NCBI GenBank assembly: GCA_012799545.1
Contig: JAAZLA010000059.1
Location: forward strand, 1 to 37,789
DNA length: 37,789 nucleotides
Origin: Treponema sp.
Lineage (GTDB): Bacteria > Spirochaetota > Spirochaetia > Treponematales > Treponemataceae
Direction: 5' to 3'
The position numbers and the translations under genes are program-made. Positions 1 to 7,960 of the stretch are shown in pieces. Numbering within the stretch: the first letter of the stretch is position 1; each line of letters opens with the position of its first letter. The notes under the pieces were generated by a model. The model saw only the letters and a program-made list of their open reading frames with translations. It had not been told where the DNA came from and did no database searches.

Positions 1-966
1 AACAATAATTATGCCCTTGTTGGTTTAGGTGATTGCGAGAGAAAACAAAATAAATTCAAAGAAGCTGTTTCCTACTATTCTCAGTGCCTCATCTCCCATC
101 CGGGAAATAATTATGCGCTTTTTGGACTCGCCGATAGTTATAAAGCTCTCAATAAATACAATAAAGCGATAGAAATTTGGGAACAATACTTGTTACACGA
201 CAATAGAAATATTACAGTTCTCACAAGAATAGCAGATGCCTACCGAAAAATACGTGATTTTAGAAAATCAAAAGAACTTTATTTAAGCGTTCTCGATATG
301 GAAGAAAAAAATGCCTATGCTCTCATCGGATTAGGTCATCTTCATTATGATTTTAAAGAATATAGAGATGCTCTTTATTATTGGACCAAAATATTGGAAC
401 AAAGCGAAGAACTCGTCGACATTCGCATATTGACATCTATAGGGAACTGCCACAGAAAGCTAAAAACCTTCGATAAAGGCATAGATTTTTTCAAAAAAGC
501 TCTTGAAATAGATCAAAACAATTTTTATGCTCTTTTTGGCTTAGCTGATTGTTATAGAGGAATGAATCAACAGCATAAATCCATTGTGTATTGGAATAAA
601 ATTTTAGAAATAGATCCAAACAATAAGGTTATTTTAACTCGTGCTGGAGATGCCTATCGCAACACTGGAGATTATGCGAGAGCAACAGAATACTATAACA
701 AGGCCTTAAATATCGAATTTGATGTTTTTGCTGTTCTTGGCTTGAGCTTAATCAGCAAGGGTGAAGGTCGCTATGAAGAAGCAATTGAAAGCCTCACTCG
801 CCTCCTGCAAGCAGATATGAAAAATTATCGACTCTACATAGATCTTGCAGACTGCTATATTAAACTCAACCAAAAAAACAAAGCGATTGAAATCTTACAA
901 AGTTTTTATAAAACAGGAATGCGAAGCCAAGCTATAAAAGAAATGCTTGACAGATTGCAGTCATAA
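1..966 (+). CDS. Tetratricopeptide (TPR) repeat protein, 5' end cut by window
   Basis: The reading frame is open from base 1, so the true start lies outside the window. The visible 321 residues are almost entirely about nine 34-residue TPR units, a helical scaffold used for protein-protein contacts. Repeats mostly begin with N-x-Y-A-L-x-G-L or with V/I-L-T-R-x-x-D-A-Y-R, and the two types tend to alternate, which suggests growth by duplication of two-repeat units. No enzymatic domain or membrane segment is visible in this part. rlmN follows after 15 bases on the same strand, so the two are probably co-transcribed. The partner is unknown. Confident as a TPR protein, not as to role. Confidence 0.9.
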   Translation, partial: NNNYALVGLGDCERKQNKFKEAVSYYSQCLISHPGNNYALFGLADSYKALNKYNKAIEIWEQYLLHDNRNITVLTRIADAYRKIRDFRKSKELYLSVLDMEEKNAYALIGLGHLHYDFKEYRDALYYWTKILEQSEELVDIRILTSIGNCHRKLKTFDKGIDFFKKALEIDQNNFYALFGLADCYRGMNQQHKSIVYWNKILEIDPNNKVILTRAGDAYRNTGDYARATEYYNKALNIEFDVFAVLGLSLISKGEGRYEEAIESLTRLLQADMKNYRLYIDLADCYIKLNQKNKAIEILQSFYKTGMRSQAIKEMLDRLQS

Positions 967-981
967 AAAACACTCAGTATA

Positions 982-2004
982 ATGACAAAAAAAGCAATTT
1001 TAGGTCTAGAAGCTGCAGAAATTTCTGCACTTTTACCGGATGAAAAGCCTTTTCGCTCTAGACAAATTTATACATGGCTTTCTCAGGGTGTTCTTGATTT
1101 TTCCCAGATGACAAATATTCCCATTGATTTACGTGAAAAACTTGAAGCGCTTTTTTTTATTACAAGGTCCACAGTCCAACAAGAATTAAAAGACCCAGAC
1201 GGTACAATAAAATTGCAAATTGAGCTCTTTGATGGACATTGCATTGAAACAGTTTTGCTCATAGATGCAGATAAACGAAAAACAGCCTGTGTCTCTTGTC
1301 AAGTTGGTTGCGCTATGAAATGCGCTTTTTGCAAAACAGGAACACTTGGCTTTAAGCGAAATTTGGAAAGCTATGAAATAATAGAGCAATTTTTTTTCCT
1401 CGAAAAAATATGCGGGCGCTTAGATAATATTGTTTTTATGGGTATGGGCGAGCCTATGAAAAATCTTAGTGCGATTCGAAAAACAATTACGTTTTTAACC
1501 GAGCCAAAGGGCAGAAACCTTTCTCCGCGCAGAATAACCTTGTCAACTTCCGGGCTTGTTGATGGGATTTATGACCTTGCTGACAATGGACCAGATATTC
1601 GCCTTGCTATTTCATTAACAACTGCAAACCCAAAAACACGAGAAGCTATCATGCCTATAGCGAAAACAAACACGCTTGACGCACTCAAAGAAGCAACTCG
1701 CTATTTTATTGAAAAACGAAAGAAAAGAGTGAGTTTAGAAGTCGCTCTGATGAAAGATATAAACACAGGCTCCGAAGAGATAGCCCTACTTATCGATTTT
1801 GCGAAAAATCTTGATGTGCATATCAATCTAATTCCTTGGAACCCGATTGAAGAACTGCCTTTTTCTGAGCCTTCAAACAATGAAGTACAAAGGGTTTTGA
1901 AAACACTACAAAGCGCAGGAATTAATGCTACAATTCGTAAAAAAAGAGGCAGAAAAATAGGTGGTTCCTGTGGACAGCTAGGAAAACTACGTCTTGATAA
2001 ATAA
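982..2004 (+). CDS. rlmN: Dual-specificity 23S rRNA/tRNA adenine-C2 methyltransferase RlmN
   Basis: Radical SAM methyltransferase that in known members makes 2-methyladenosine at 23S rRNA A2503 and tRNA A37. The radical SAM cluster motif CxxxCxxC is at C110, C114 and C117, followed by K-T-G. The later G-M-G-E-P motif is present. The second catalytic cysteine, which carries the methyl group in this family, is C330 in G-G-S-C-G-Q-L near the C-terminus. The length of 340 residues is usual for the family. The ATG has no good SD and lies 15 bases after the TPR stop, so translation may depend on the upstream gene. Confidence 0.96.
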   Translation: MTKKAILGLEAAEISALLPDEKPFRSRQIYTWLSQGVLDFSQMTNIPIDLREKLEALFFITRSTVQQELKDPDGTIKLQIELFDGHCIETVLLIDADKRKTACVSCQVGCAMKCAFCKTGTLGFKRNLESYEIIEQFFFLEKICGRLDNIVFMGMGEPMKNLSAIRKTITFLTEPKGRNLSPRRITLSTSGLVDGIYDLADNGPDIRLAISLTTANPKTREAIMPIAKTNTLDALKEATRYFIEKRKKRVSLEVALMKDINTGSEEIALLIDFAKNLDVHINLIPWNPIEELPFSEPSNNEVQRVLKTLQSAGINATIRKKRGRKIGGSCGQLGKLRLDK

Positions 2005-2021
2005 AACAAAATGTGTATAAT
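1994..2021 (+). promoter_or_regulatory. Sigma-70-type promoter for the small HMA-fold gene
   Basis: TTGATA at 1994-1999 and TATAAT at 2016-2021 with a 16 bp spacer. The -35 box overlaps the last codons of rlmN. A transcript would start near 2028, a few bases before the SD AGAGGT at 2031-2036, giving a very short leader. Confidence 0.65.
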
Positions 2022-2043
2022 TAAACACTAAGAGGTCGTGATT

Positions 2044-2253
2044 ATGGAAAAAAAGATATATGTTGCCGGAATGACTGGAGACGAATGTGAGGCAAAAGTA
2101 AATACTGCGGTAAGTGCTATTTCTGGTGTACAATCTTGCGTTTCTAACGCTATGAAAGCACAGATTTTAGTAAACTTTGATGAAAGTGTAGCTGGAATCG
2201 AAGAAGCTATAACCACAGCCATTGCTGGATGTGGTTACGATGTATTAAACTAA
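2044..2253 (+). CDS. Small heavy-metal-associated (HMA/CopZ-like) domain protein lacking the CxxC pair
   Basis: This is a 69-residue single-domain protein with the beta-alpha-beta-beta-alpha-beta pattern of copper chaperones. The metal loop is usually G-M-T-C-x-x-C. Here it reads G-M-T-G-D-E-C, so the first cysteine is glycine (residue 12) and only C15 remains. Ordinary two-thiolate Cu(I) binding is therefore doubtful; single-cysteine binding, or a role without metal, is possible. I chose ATG 2044 because AGAGGT at 2031-2036 is seven bases upstream; the GTG at 2038 is too close to it. The gene has its own promoter and converges on the next gene with only seven bases between the stops. Confidence 0.8.
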   Translation: MEKKIYVAGMTGDECEAKVNTAVSAISGVQSCVSNAMKAQILVNFDESVAGIEEAITTAIAGCGYDVLN

Positions 2254-2260
2254 ATTCTTT

Positions 2261-2776
2261 TTATACGTTCTTACAGCTCGTCAAGCCACCCTCTTGTAAA
2301 AGTTTTTTATAAAACTCTTCCAAATTGAATGTATAACTTTTCGATAAGCTACCAGAAATCAACTTTATTTTTGATGTTCCATCTTCAGAAAGTAAAACAA
2401 GACAGTCTGTGTCTTTTTCAGAAAATGTTTTAAACATATCTTCTATTGTTTTTTTATCGAGATCGACCACTACAATGTTTTCATTTTTTAAGATTTTTTT
2501 AAACTCACTACCGATTGTAGAAACGACGATAGTAAGAATTCCTGCGGCTTTTAAAGCCTTTGCAGCGGATTCTTGGTTTTCCCCAATCCCAAAATTGTCT
2601 CTTGAAACAATCACTTTTTTACCAGGCACATCTCTTTTAGGCTCAAAACCAGTTAAGTCTAAATTATCGAATATTTTTACTTCTTTTTCTGTTTTTCCCT
2701 CTGGTATAGAAAAGATTTCCTCAGTAGTAATATTTGTCTTGTCCAAAAATAAGGTACTACCACCACATTGTTTCAT
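2261..2776 (-). CDS. Aconitase/LeuD swivel-domain-like protein, probably non-catalytic
   Basis: A 171-residue protein whose central stretch (residues 52-90) resembles the small subunit of 3-isopropylmalate dehydratase: a beta strand K-K-V-I-V, then N-F-G-I-G-E-N-Q-E at 61-69, then a helix and a strand. In LeuD and aconitase this loop is N-F-G-x-G-S-S-R-E, and the Ser and Arg contact substrate. Here they are replaced by Glu, Asn and Gln. No large subunit or leucine gene is nearby, so leucine biosynthesis is unlikely. Start at ATG 2776 is favoured by AGCGAGG seven bases upstream; the open frame continues 16 codons further without such a signal. Function unknown; the fold assignment is moderately sure. 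Confidence 0.6.
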   Translation of the reverse strand: MKQCGGSTLFLDKTNITTEEIFSIPEGKTEKEVKIFDNLDLTGFEPKRDVPGKKVIVSRDNFGIGENQESAAKALKAAGILTIVVSTIGSEFKKILKNENIVVVDLDKKTIEDMFKTFSEKDTDCLVLLSEDGTSKIKLISGSLSKSYTFNLEEFYKKLLQEGGLTSCKNV

Positions 2777-2852
2777 ATAAGAACCTCGCTTTATAGTTTT
2801 TTTTAAGTATATCACACTATACATCTTATAACTAGATAGAAAAAAGGAAATA

Positions 2853-3677
2853 TTATCCTAAAACATAGACATCGTCTTCTTTGAGCACAAGCCCTTCACT
2901 ACATAATTTTTCTGCAGCATCGTATAAAAGCTGGTATTCAATCTTATGTTTTTCTTGTAATTGCCTTAAATCAAGACTTTCGGCTGCCTCTTGTGTAAGC
3001 TCTTTTAGGATAATTCCGCGAACTTCACGAAAAGAGCCCTTAAAGGGAGCTTGTTTTGTGTGATGTGCACTTTTTCTACTGGGGTTTTTTATTTTTTTCT
3101 TTAGAGTAGCGCCATAGTCCATTAAGGCATAGTACCAGATTTTTGGATTTTCTTTGTAGAGGGTTGTTTCAATTAAGGGAAAAAGTTCACTATCTTTTAC
3201 TAAGGATTTTTCCTTAAAAAAATAAAAAATATAGACAGATCGTATATTTGTTTCAATAAAAACTTCGGGACTTTTTTTTGAAAAACAAAGAACCGCACGG
3301 GCGGTATAGGGACCAATTCCAGGAAGCTTTTCTAGTTCCGCAGCAGAATGCGGAAAAATTCCATTCTTTTCAAAGTGAATAATGCGAGCTGTTTCCCATA
3401 AAAACTTTGCTCTTCGATTATAGCCTAAACCTGACCAAGCGATTAAAACATCCGCAAGAGGGGCTTGGGCGAGGTTTTCCAATCGAGGGAATTTTTCCAG
3501 CCATTCGAGATACTTTGGGAGCACCCTGGAAACTTGGGTTTGTTGCAACATAAACTCTGAAACTAAGATTTCATAGGGGTCAAAGCTTTCTCTCCAAGGC
3601 ATCGATCGATTATGTTCATAGTAATGCTCCAATATACTCGTTTGAAAAGCTTTTATTTCATCTGGGGAAAGAGTCAT
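2853..3677 (-). CDS. mutY: MutY-type A/G-specific adenine glycosylase without iron-sulfur cluster
   Basis: HhH-GPD base-excision glycosylase of 274 residues. The N-terminus has P-W-R and the MutY signature S-E-F-M-L-Q-Q-T-Q-V, where E41 matches the catalytic Glu that protonates adenine. The helix-hairpin-helix is L-P-G-I-G-P-Y-T-A-R at about 118-127. Two departures stand out: the usual catalytic Asp after the hairpin is Glu (F-I-E-T-N-I, E142), and the four-cysteine 4Fe-4S loop expected after about residue 190 is absent. Clusterless MutY proteins are known in some bacteria. The C-terminal region (about 215-274) looks like a winged helix, not the MutT-like 8-oxoG domain, so the substrate may differ. 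It starts three bases after the cmk-like stop. Confidence 0.8.
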   Translation of the reverse strand: MTLSPDEIKAFQTSILEHYYEHNRSMPWRESFDPYEILVSEFMLQQTQVSRVLPKYLEWLEKFPRLENLAQAPLADVLIAWSGLGYNRRAKFLWETARIIHFEKNGIFPHSAAELEKLPGIGPYTARAVLCFSKKSPEVFIETNIRSVYIFYFFKEKSLVKDSELFPLIETTLYKENPKIWYYALMDYGATLKKKIKNPSRKSAHHTKQAPFKGSFREVRGIILKELTQEAAESLDLRQLQEKHKIEYQLLYDAAEKLCSEGLVLKEDDVYVLG

Positions 3678-3680
3678 AGC

Positions 3681-4259
3681 TTAGTTTTTTGAATTTTTTA
3701 TCGGTGTACAATCGATAAGAGAGCGTTTTTCTAGTTCATTTAAAATTTCTAAAAGAATTTCTTCTGGACTTTTTTTGCTTACGTCGATTATTAAGTCAGC
3801 AAAGGAAAAATCGTCATTATCGATAGAATATAAGCGCTTGTAGCGTTCTCTGTCTTCTGAATCACGCATTCGAGTAAAATCTATAATGTCTTGAAGAGAG
3901 CCACCTTCGCGTTCTTGGATACGTTTTGCCCGTACTTCTTCATCAGCTACGAGATAGACTTTGAGATCTGCACTCGACAGCATCCAAATAGCTAAACGCG
4001 AACCTAAGACACAGGATTCTTTTTTTGCAAGCTCAACCTGCCTTCTATCAACTAGTAAATCATAGCTATCATCTGTTTTTGCATTCTCGATGATTTGATT
4101 TAAACTCAAACCGTTTTCTTCAGAAAGCGAGCGAAAAGTATAATTTATAAGCCGTATATGCAAGGTTTTCGCCAGCAAGCCACTGATTGTTGTATTTCCA
4201 CAACCGCTTTTACCTGAGATTGCAACACGTAATTCTTGTCCTGTCTTAATGCAATACAT
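3681..4259 (-). CDS. cmk: Cytidylate kinase-like protein (archaeal-type CMP kinase)
   Basis: A 192-residue P-loop kinase-like protein. The loop at residues 16-24 is G-K-S-G-C-G-N-T-T, so the usual Walker A lysine (GxxxxGK[ST]) is Asn22. The segment R-E-R-Y-K-R-L-Y-x-I-D near residue 140 and the following F-x-x-A-D-L-I-I-D are characteristic of the archaeal-type CMP kinase family, which phosphorylates CMP/dCMP. I recall the CGNTT loop in other spirochaete proteins of this family, so this is probably not a sequencing error. Whether K17 takes over the lysine role is open. It sits between mfd (38 bases upstream) and mutY (three bases downstream), probably in one operon. The start ATG has only a weak SD; no other in-frame start is better. 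Confidence 0.75.
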   Translation of the reverse strand: MYCIKTGQELRVAISGKSGCGNTTISGLLAKTLHIRLINYTFRSLSEENGLSLNQIIENAKTDDSYDLLVDRRQVELAKKESCVLGSRLAIWMLSSADLKVYLVADEEVRAKRIQEREGGSLQDIIDFTRMRDSEDRERYKRLYSIDNDDFSFADLIIDVSKKSPEEILLEILNELEKRSLIDCTPIKNSKN

Positions 4260-4296
4260 ACTGTGATACTACCATATATAAAAAGATATTTCTAGA

Positions 4297-7200
4297 TTAC
4301 AATAAGGTTTCAAGTTTTTCCCGTATAAATGCAGATTTTTCTTTTAGACCGATTTTTCCTGTTGCAAGTTGTAGAATATTTGCCTTGTTTGGATCGAGCT
4401 TAATTCTTCCCGATGAGGTTTGAATTAAATAAAGTACTTTTTGAACATCGATTTTTGCTATCTTTGCAAATTCAATATATAAAACCCCCATTCTTTCTTT
4501 TAACGAAGCAATTGAAAGTTTTTTGCAGATAATACGTATTTCTGCTATAGCAAGCAAACTAAATACTTCATCAGGGATAGGACCAAAACGGTCTTCGAGT
4601 TCCATATAAAAGCCTTCTATTTCTTCTTGACTGCCTATAGAAGCAATTTTTTTATACAATTCCATCTTTGTAACGGGATTTTCTATATAGGTCTCTGGTA
4701 TAAAACCGCTATAATCAAGCTCCAAAAGAACGTCTCCACTTTCTTCATAGTTTTCGTCCATAAGTTTGTTGACCGCTTCTTCTAAAAGCCGCACATACAA
4801 GTCAAAGCCAACCGAATACACATCACCCGATTGATCCTTTCCAAGCAAATTACCTGCTCCGCGAATTTCCATGTCCTTCATCGCAATTTTAAAACCCGAG
4901 CCTAGTTCCGTAAAATCCGAGATAACTTGCAAGCGTTTCATAGCTATTTCAGACAAAGACTTTCCTTCAGGATACAATAAATACGCATAGGCCTTTCGAT
5001 CGCTTCGGCCTACCCGTCCACGTAATTGATACAACTGGGAAACGCCATACATATCTGCTCTGTCTATAATAATCGTATTTACATTCGGTATATCTATGCC
5101 ATTTTCGATTATTGTCGTGGCTAAAAGCACATGAAAACCACCCATTTTAAAACGTCTAAAAATATCTTCCAGCTCTTTGGGAGACATTTGTCCATGTGCA
5201 TAATCGATCATCATCTCTGGCAGAATTTTTTCTAACTTATACTTTACCTCTTCTAAGCTTTCAACACGATTGTGCAAATAAAAAACCTGCCCCCCACGCT
5301 CAACTTCTTGGCGAATCGCCTGAGCAACACGTTCGTCACTATAGGGATCGATAATCGTTTCGATTGCCTGCCTATTTTGCGGAGCTGTTTCTAAAAGACT
5401 CATGTCGCGAATTTTTAGCAAACTCATGTGAAGTGTTCGCGGTATGGGAGTTGCCGTCATAGCAAGAGAGTCGATATTTGCCTTCATTTCCTTGAGTCTT
5501 TCTTTATCCTTTACCCCAAAACGTTGCTCTTCATCGATTATCATTAAACCAAGATCTTTAAAAACAATATCTTTTTGAATTATTCGATGAGTACCAATAA
5601 GAATATCTATTTCACCCAAGGCTAATCTCTCTATAATCTTTTTTTGCTCAGCCTTTGTAACAAAGCGAGACATATGGGCTATTTTCACGGGAAATTTTTC
5701 AAATCGCTCCAGAAGCGTTTCATAGTGTTGCTCAGCGAGTATTGTTGTCGGCGCCAAAAAAGCAACTTGTTTTCCTCCCATAACCGCTTTAAAAGAAGCA
5801 CGCATAGCCATTTCGGTTTTTCCATAACCTACATCGCCACAAACAAGCCTGTCCATGGGCGTCGCTTTTTCCATATCCTCTTTTATTTCTTTTGCAACTT
5901 TTATTTGGTCATCTGTTTCAACATAGGGAAAGGCTGCTTCAAAAGCAAGTTGCCACTCACCATCTTTTGGAAACGGAAACCCGCGAGAAGCTTGACGCTT
6001 CGAGTACAGACCAATTAAATGCTCAGCGATATCTTCTACAGATTTTTTCACCCGGTTTTTACGGTTTTCCCAACTTTTTGAACCAAGCGTATCGAGATTT
6101 GGTTTATTTCCCTCATTTCCTATGTAACGCTGTACAAGATTCACCTGCTCTATGGGTATAAAAAGCACTTCTTCACCAGCATATAAGAGGCGTATATAAT
6201 CTCTTTCATTTCCCAAGGATTTTATACGCTCAATGCCTTCAAACAAGCCAATGCCATAATTTACATGCACAACATAGTCTCCGGGATTTAGCTCAACAAA
6301 GCTTTCTATGACTTGCGATTTTACATGCTTTATAGAACGAGCTCTTTGTTTTCTTCTTCCAAATATTTCGCTTTCTTTTAAAACCAGAACTTTTATATCG
6401 GGCATAGAAAAGCCAGATGAAATCGGCTCAGGAATAATATACAGCTCGTCAGAAAAATCTTTTAGCAATTCATTTATGCGAAGGGCTTGATTTTCACTTT
6501 CCGCAAAAATAAAAATCTGCCAGTCATCGGCTAAGAGAGATTCTAAACTTTCCTTTAGATAATTAATATTTCCAAAAAAACTTTTAGATGGCTCAGAAAT
6601 AATTTGGATTTTTTCTTTTTCAAATAAAGATGGACCTTGTAAGCTTCGAAAGAGAATCTTTTTATGAAAAGAATGGAAGATATCTTCAAAAGGAAGTTTT
6701 AGTACAGATGGCGGGAGAGGAGGAAGTTTTCCTTCAGCGTTGAAGTATTGTAAGGCTCTTTTATACAAGCCCGAAAATTCATTTTCTATCCCCTCCAAGG
6801 CATTTAGCATTCTGTCATAATCAAGATAAAAAACAGTCGCATCTGGCGAAAAATAATCTAAAACGCTTGTTTTTTCATCAAAAACCAAGGGATAGAAAAA
6901 TTCTTCTCCCTCAACTTCTCCACGCTCAGAAAGCGCCTGAATAAACGCATCTATTTTTTCAGCAATATTTTTTTGTAAAAGTTTTTTTTCTCCTTCTTCT
7001 TTATATACATCTAAAATAAAGGCAGATTTATTTTTTTCAAAATAGTCTGAAAGTTTTGCAATTTTTTTCTCATCCCACAAAACTTCTTTCATCGGATAGA
7101 GCAAAAGCGCATCTAAATCAGCAATTGTTGCCTGGGATTCAACATCAAAAGATTTTATTTTTGTAATAGTATCGAAATCAAAGACAATCCTATGCGCATA

Positions 7201-7926
7201 GTCTTCTTGTGGCATAAAAATATCGAGCACTTCTCCGCGAATCGCAATTTCGCCCTTTACACTTACCCGAGGAACTCGAGTGTAGCCAGAACGTATAAAA
7301 TGCTCAGCAATATTCAAGGGGTCTATTTTTTGCTCAAGCTGCAGATCAAGACAAAGCGATAAAATAGAATCTTTTGGAGGAACAGGAATAAGCAAGCTTC
7401 GCTGCGGAATAATAAATATCCGTGTCTGTATTTTACTGATATCTGCAAGATTTTTTTGCGAAGGATCAGCAATTTTTGCAAGAACGCCTATTCTTTGCCC
7501 AAAAACAATAGAACCTGGTGCAACAGGGCGATACGGCACTGTCCCCCACCAGGGCATAATATAGACGGCAGGACTTAATTCCTTTTTGCTATCATTAAAG
7601 ATCGTTTTTATATCATAATAGAGGTCTTGTGCTTCATTTTCTGTTGCGACAATCAAAGCTATATCACGGATTCCAGAAGAAAGCATCTCATCCGCTTTTG
7701 TGTAACGACCGAGCTGACTGTATTTTATTGATTGCAGAAGATTTTCTAAATTTTTCTTTGCATAGGCTGATACAAAAAAACTCGGTAGAGAGCCTTGCAA
7801 GCCTTCAATTTCGCAGGGAAATGCGTTAGACTCTAGAGGTAGAGAAAAAAGCGAAAGAGCCTCTTGAAAGCTTTTTGATTTAGATAATACAGCATTTATT
7901 GTACTTGTTTGTAAGGTATTCATCAT
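4297..7926 (-). CDS. mfd: Transcription-repair coupling factor Mfd
   Basis: DNA translocase that removes RNA polymerase stalled at lesions and recruits UvrABC. The 1209 residues are close to the family norm. The N-terminal third is the UvrB-like module, followed near residue 550 by the RNA polymerase-interacting (CarD-like) domain with P-G-D-Y-V-V-H-V-N-Y-G-I-G. The SF2 motor has Walker A G-D-V-G-Y-G-K-T-E near 695, D-E-E-Q near 799, T-A-T-P-I-P-R-T-L and the RecG-like Q-L-R-G-R-V-G-R-S. The C-terminal TRCF domain follows. Two adjacent ATGs (7926 and 7920) are possible starts. It is divergent from the exported-protein gene at 7961 and heads the mfd-cmk-mutY set. Confidence 0.97.
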   Translation of the reverse strand: MMNTLQTSTINAVLSKSKSFQEALSLFSLPLESNAFPCEIEGLQGSLPSFFVSAYAKKNLENLLQSIKYSQLGRYTKADEMLSSGIRDIALIVATENEAQDLYYDIKTIFNDSKKELSPAVYIMPWWGTVPYRPVAPGSIVFGQRIGVLAKIADPSQKNLADISKIQTRIFIIPQRSLLIPVPPKDSILSLCLDLQLEQKIDPLNIAEHFIRSGYTRVPRVSVKGEIAIRGEVLDIFMPQEDYAHRIVFDFDTITKIKSFDVESQATIADLDALLLYPMKEVLWDEKKIAKLSDYFEKNKSAFILDVYKEEGEKKLLQKNIAEKIDAFIQALSERGEVEGEEFFYPLVFDEKTSVLDYFSPDATVFYLDYDRMLNALEGIENEFSGLYKRALQYFNAEGKLPPLPPSVLKLPFEDIFHSFHKKILFRSLQGPSLFEKEKIQIISEPSKSFFGNINYLKESLESLLADDWQIFIFAESENQALRINELLKDFSDELYIIPEPISSGFSMPDIKVLVLKESEIFGRRKQRARSIKHVKSQVIESFVELNPGDYVVHVNYGIGLFEGIERIKSLGNERDYIRLLYAGEEVLFIPIEQVNLVQRYIGNEGNKPNLDTLGSKSWENRKNRVKKSVEDIAEHLIGLYSKRQASRGFPFPKDGEWQLAFEAAFPYVETDDQIKVAKEIKEDMEKATPMDRLVCGDVGYGKTEMAMRASFKAVMGGKQVAFLAPTTILAEQHYETLLERFEKFPVKIAHMSRFVTKAEQKKIIERLALGEIDILIGTHRIIQKDIVFKDLGLMIIDEEQRFGVKDKERLKEMKANIDSLAMTATPIPRTLHMSLLKIRDMSLLETAPQNRQAIETIIDPYSDERVAQAIRQEVERGGQVFYLHNRVESLEEVKYKLEKILPEMMIDYAHGQMSPKELEDIFRRFKMGGFHVLLATTIIENGIDIPNVNTIIIDRADMYGVSQLYQLRGRVGRSDRKAYAYLLYPEGKSLSEIAMKRLQVISDFTELGSGFKIAMKDMEIRGAGNLLGKDQSGDVYSVGFDLYVRLLEEAVNKLMDENYEESGDVLLELDYSGFIPETYIENPVTKMELYKKIASIGSQEEIEGFYMELEDRFGPIPDEVFSLLAIAEIRIICKKLSIASLKERMGVLYIEFAKIAKIDVQKVLYLIQTSSGRIKLDPNKANILQLATGKIGLKEKSAFIREKLETLL

Positions 7927-7960
7927 AATTGTCCGATACTAAGGTTATGGAGAACCGATT

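Noticed and set aside
1186..2222. Minus-strand frames opposite rlmN and the HMA gene
   Set aside because: Overlap strongly supported genes and show no protein motif.
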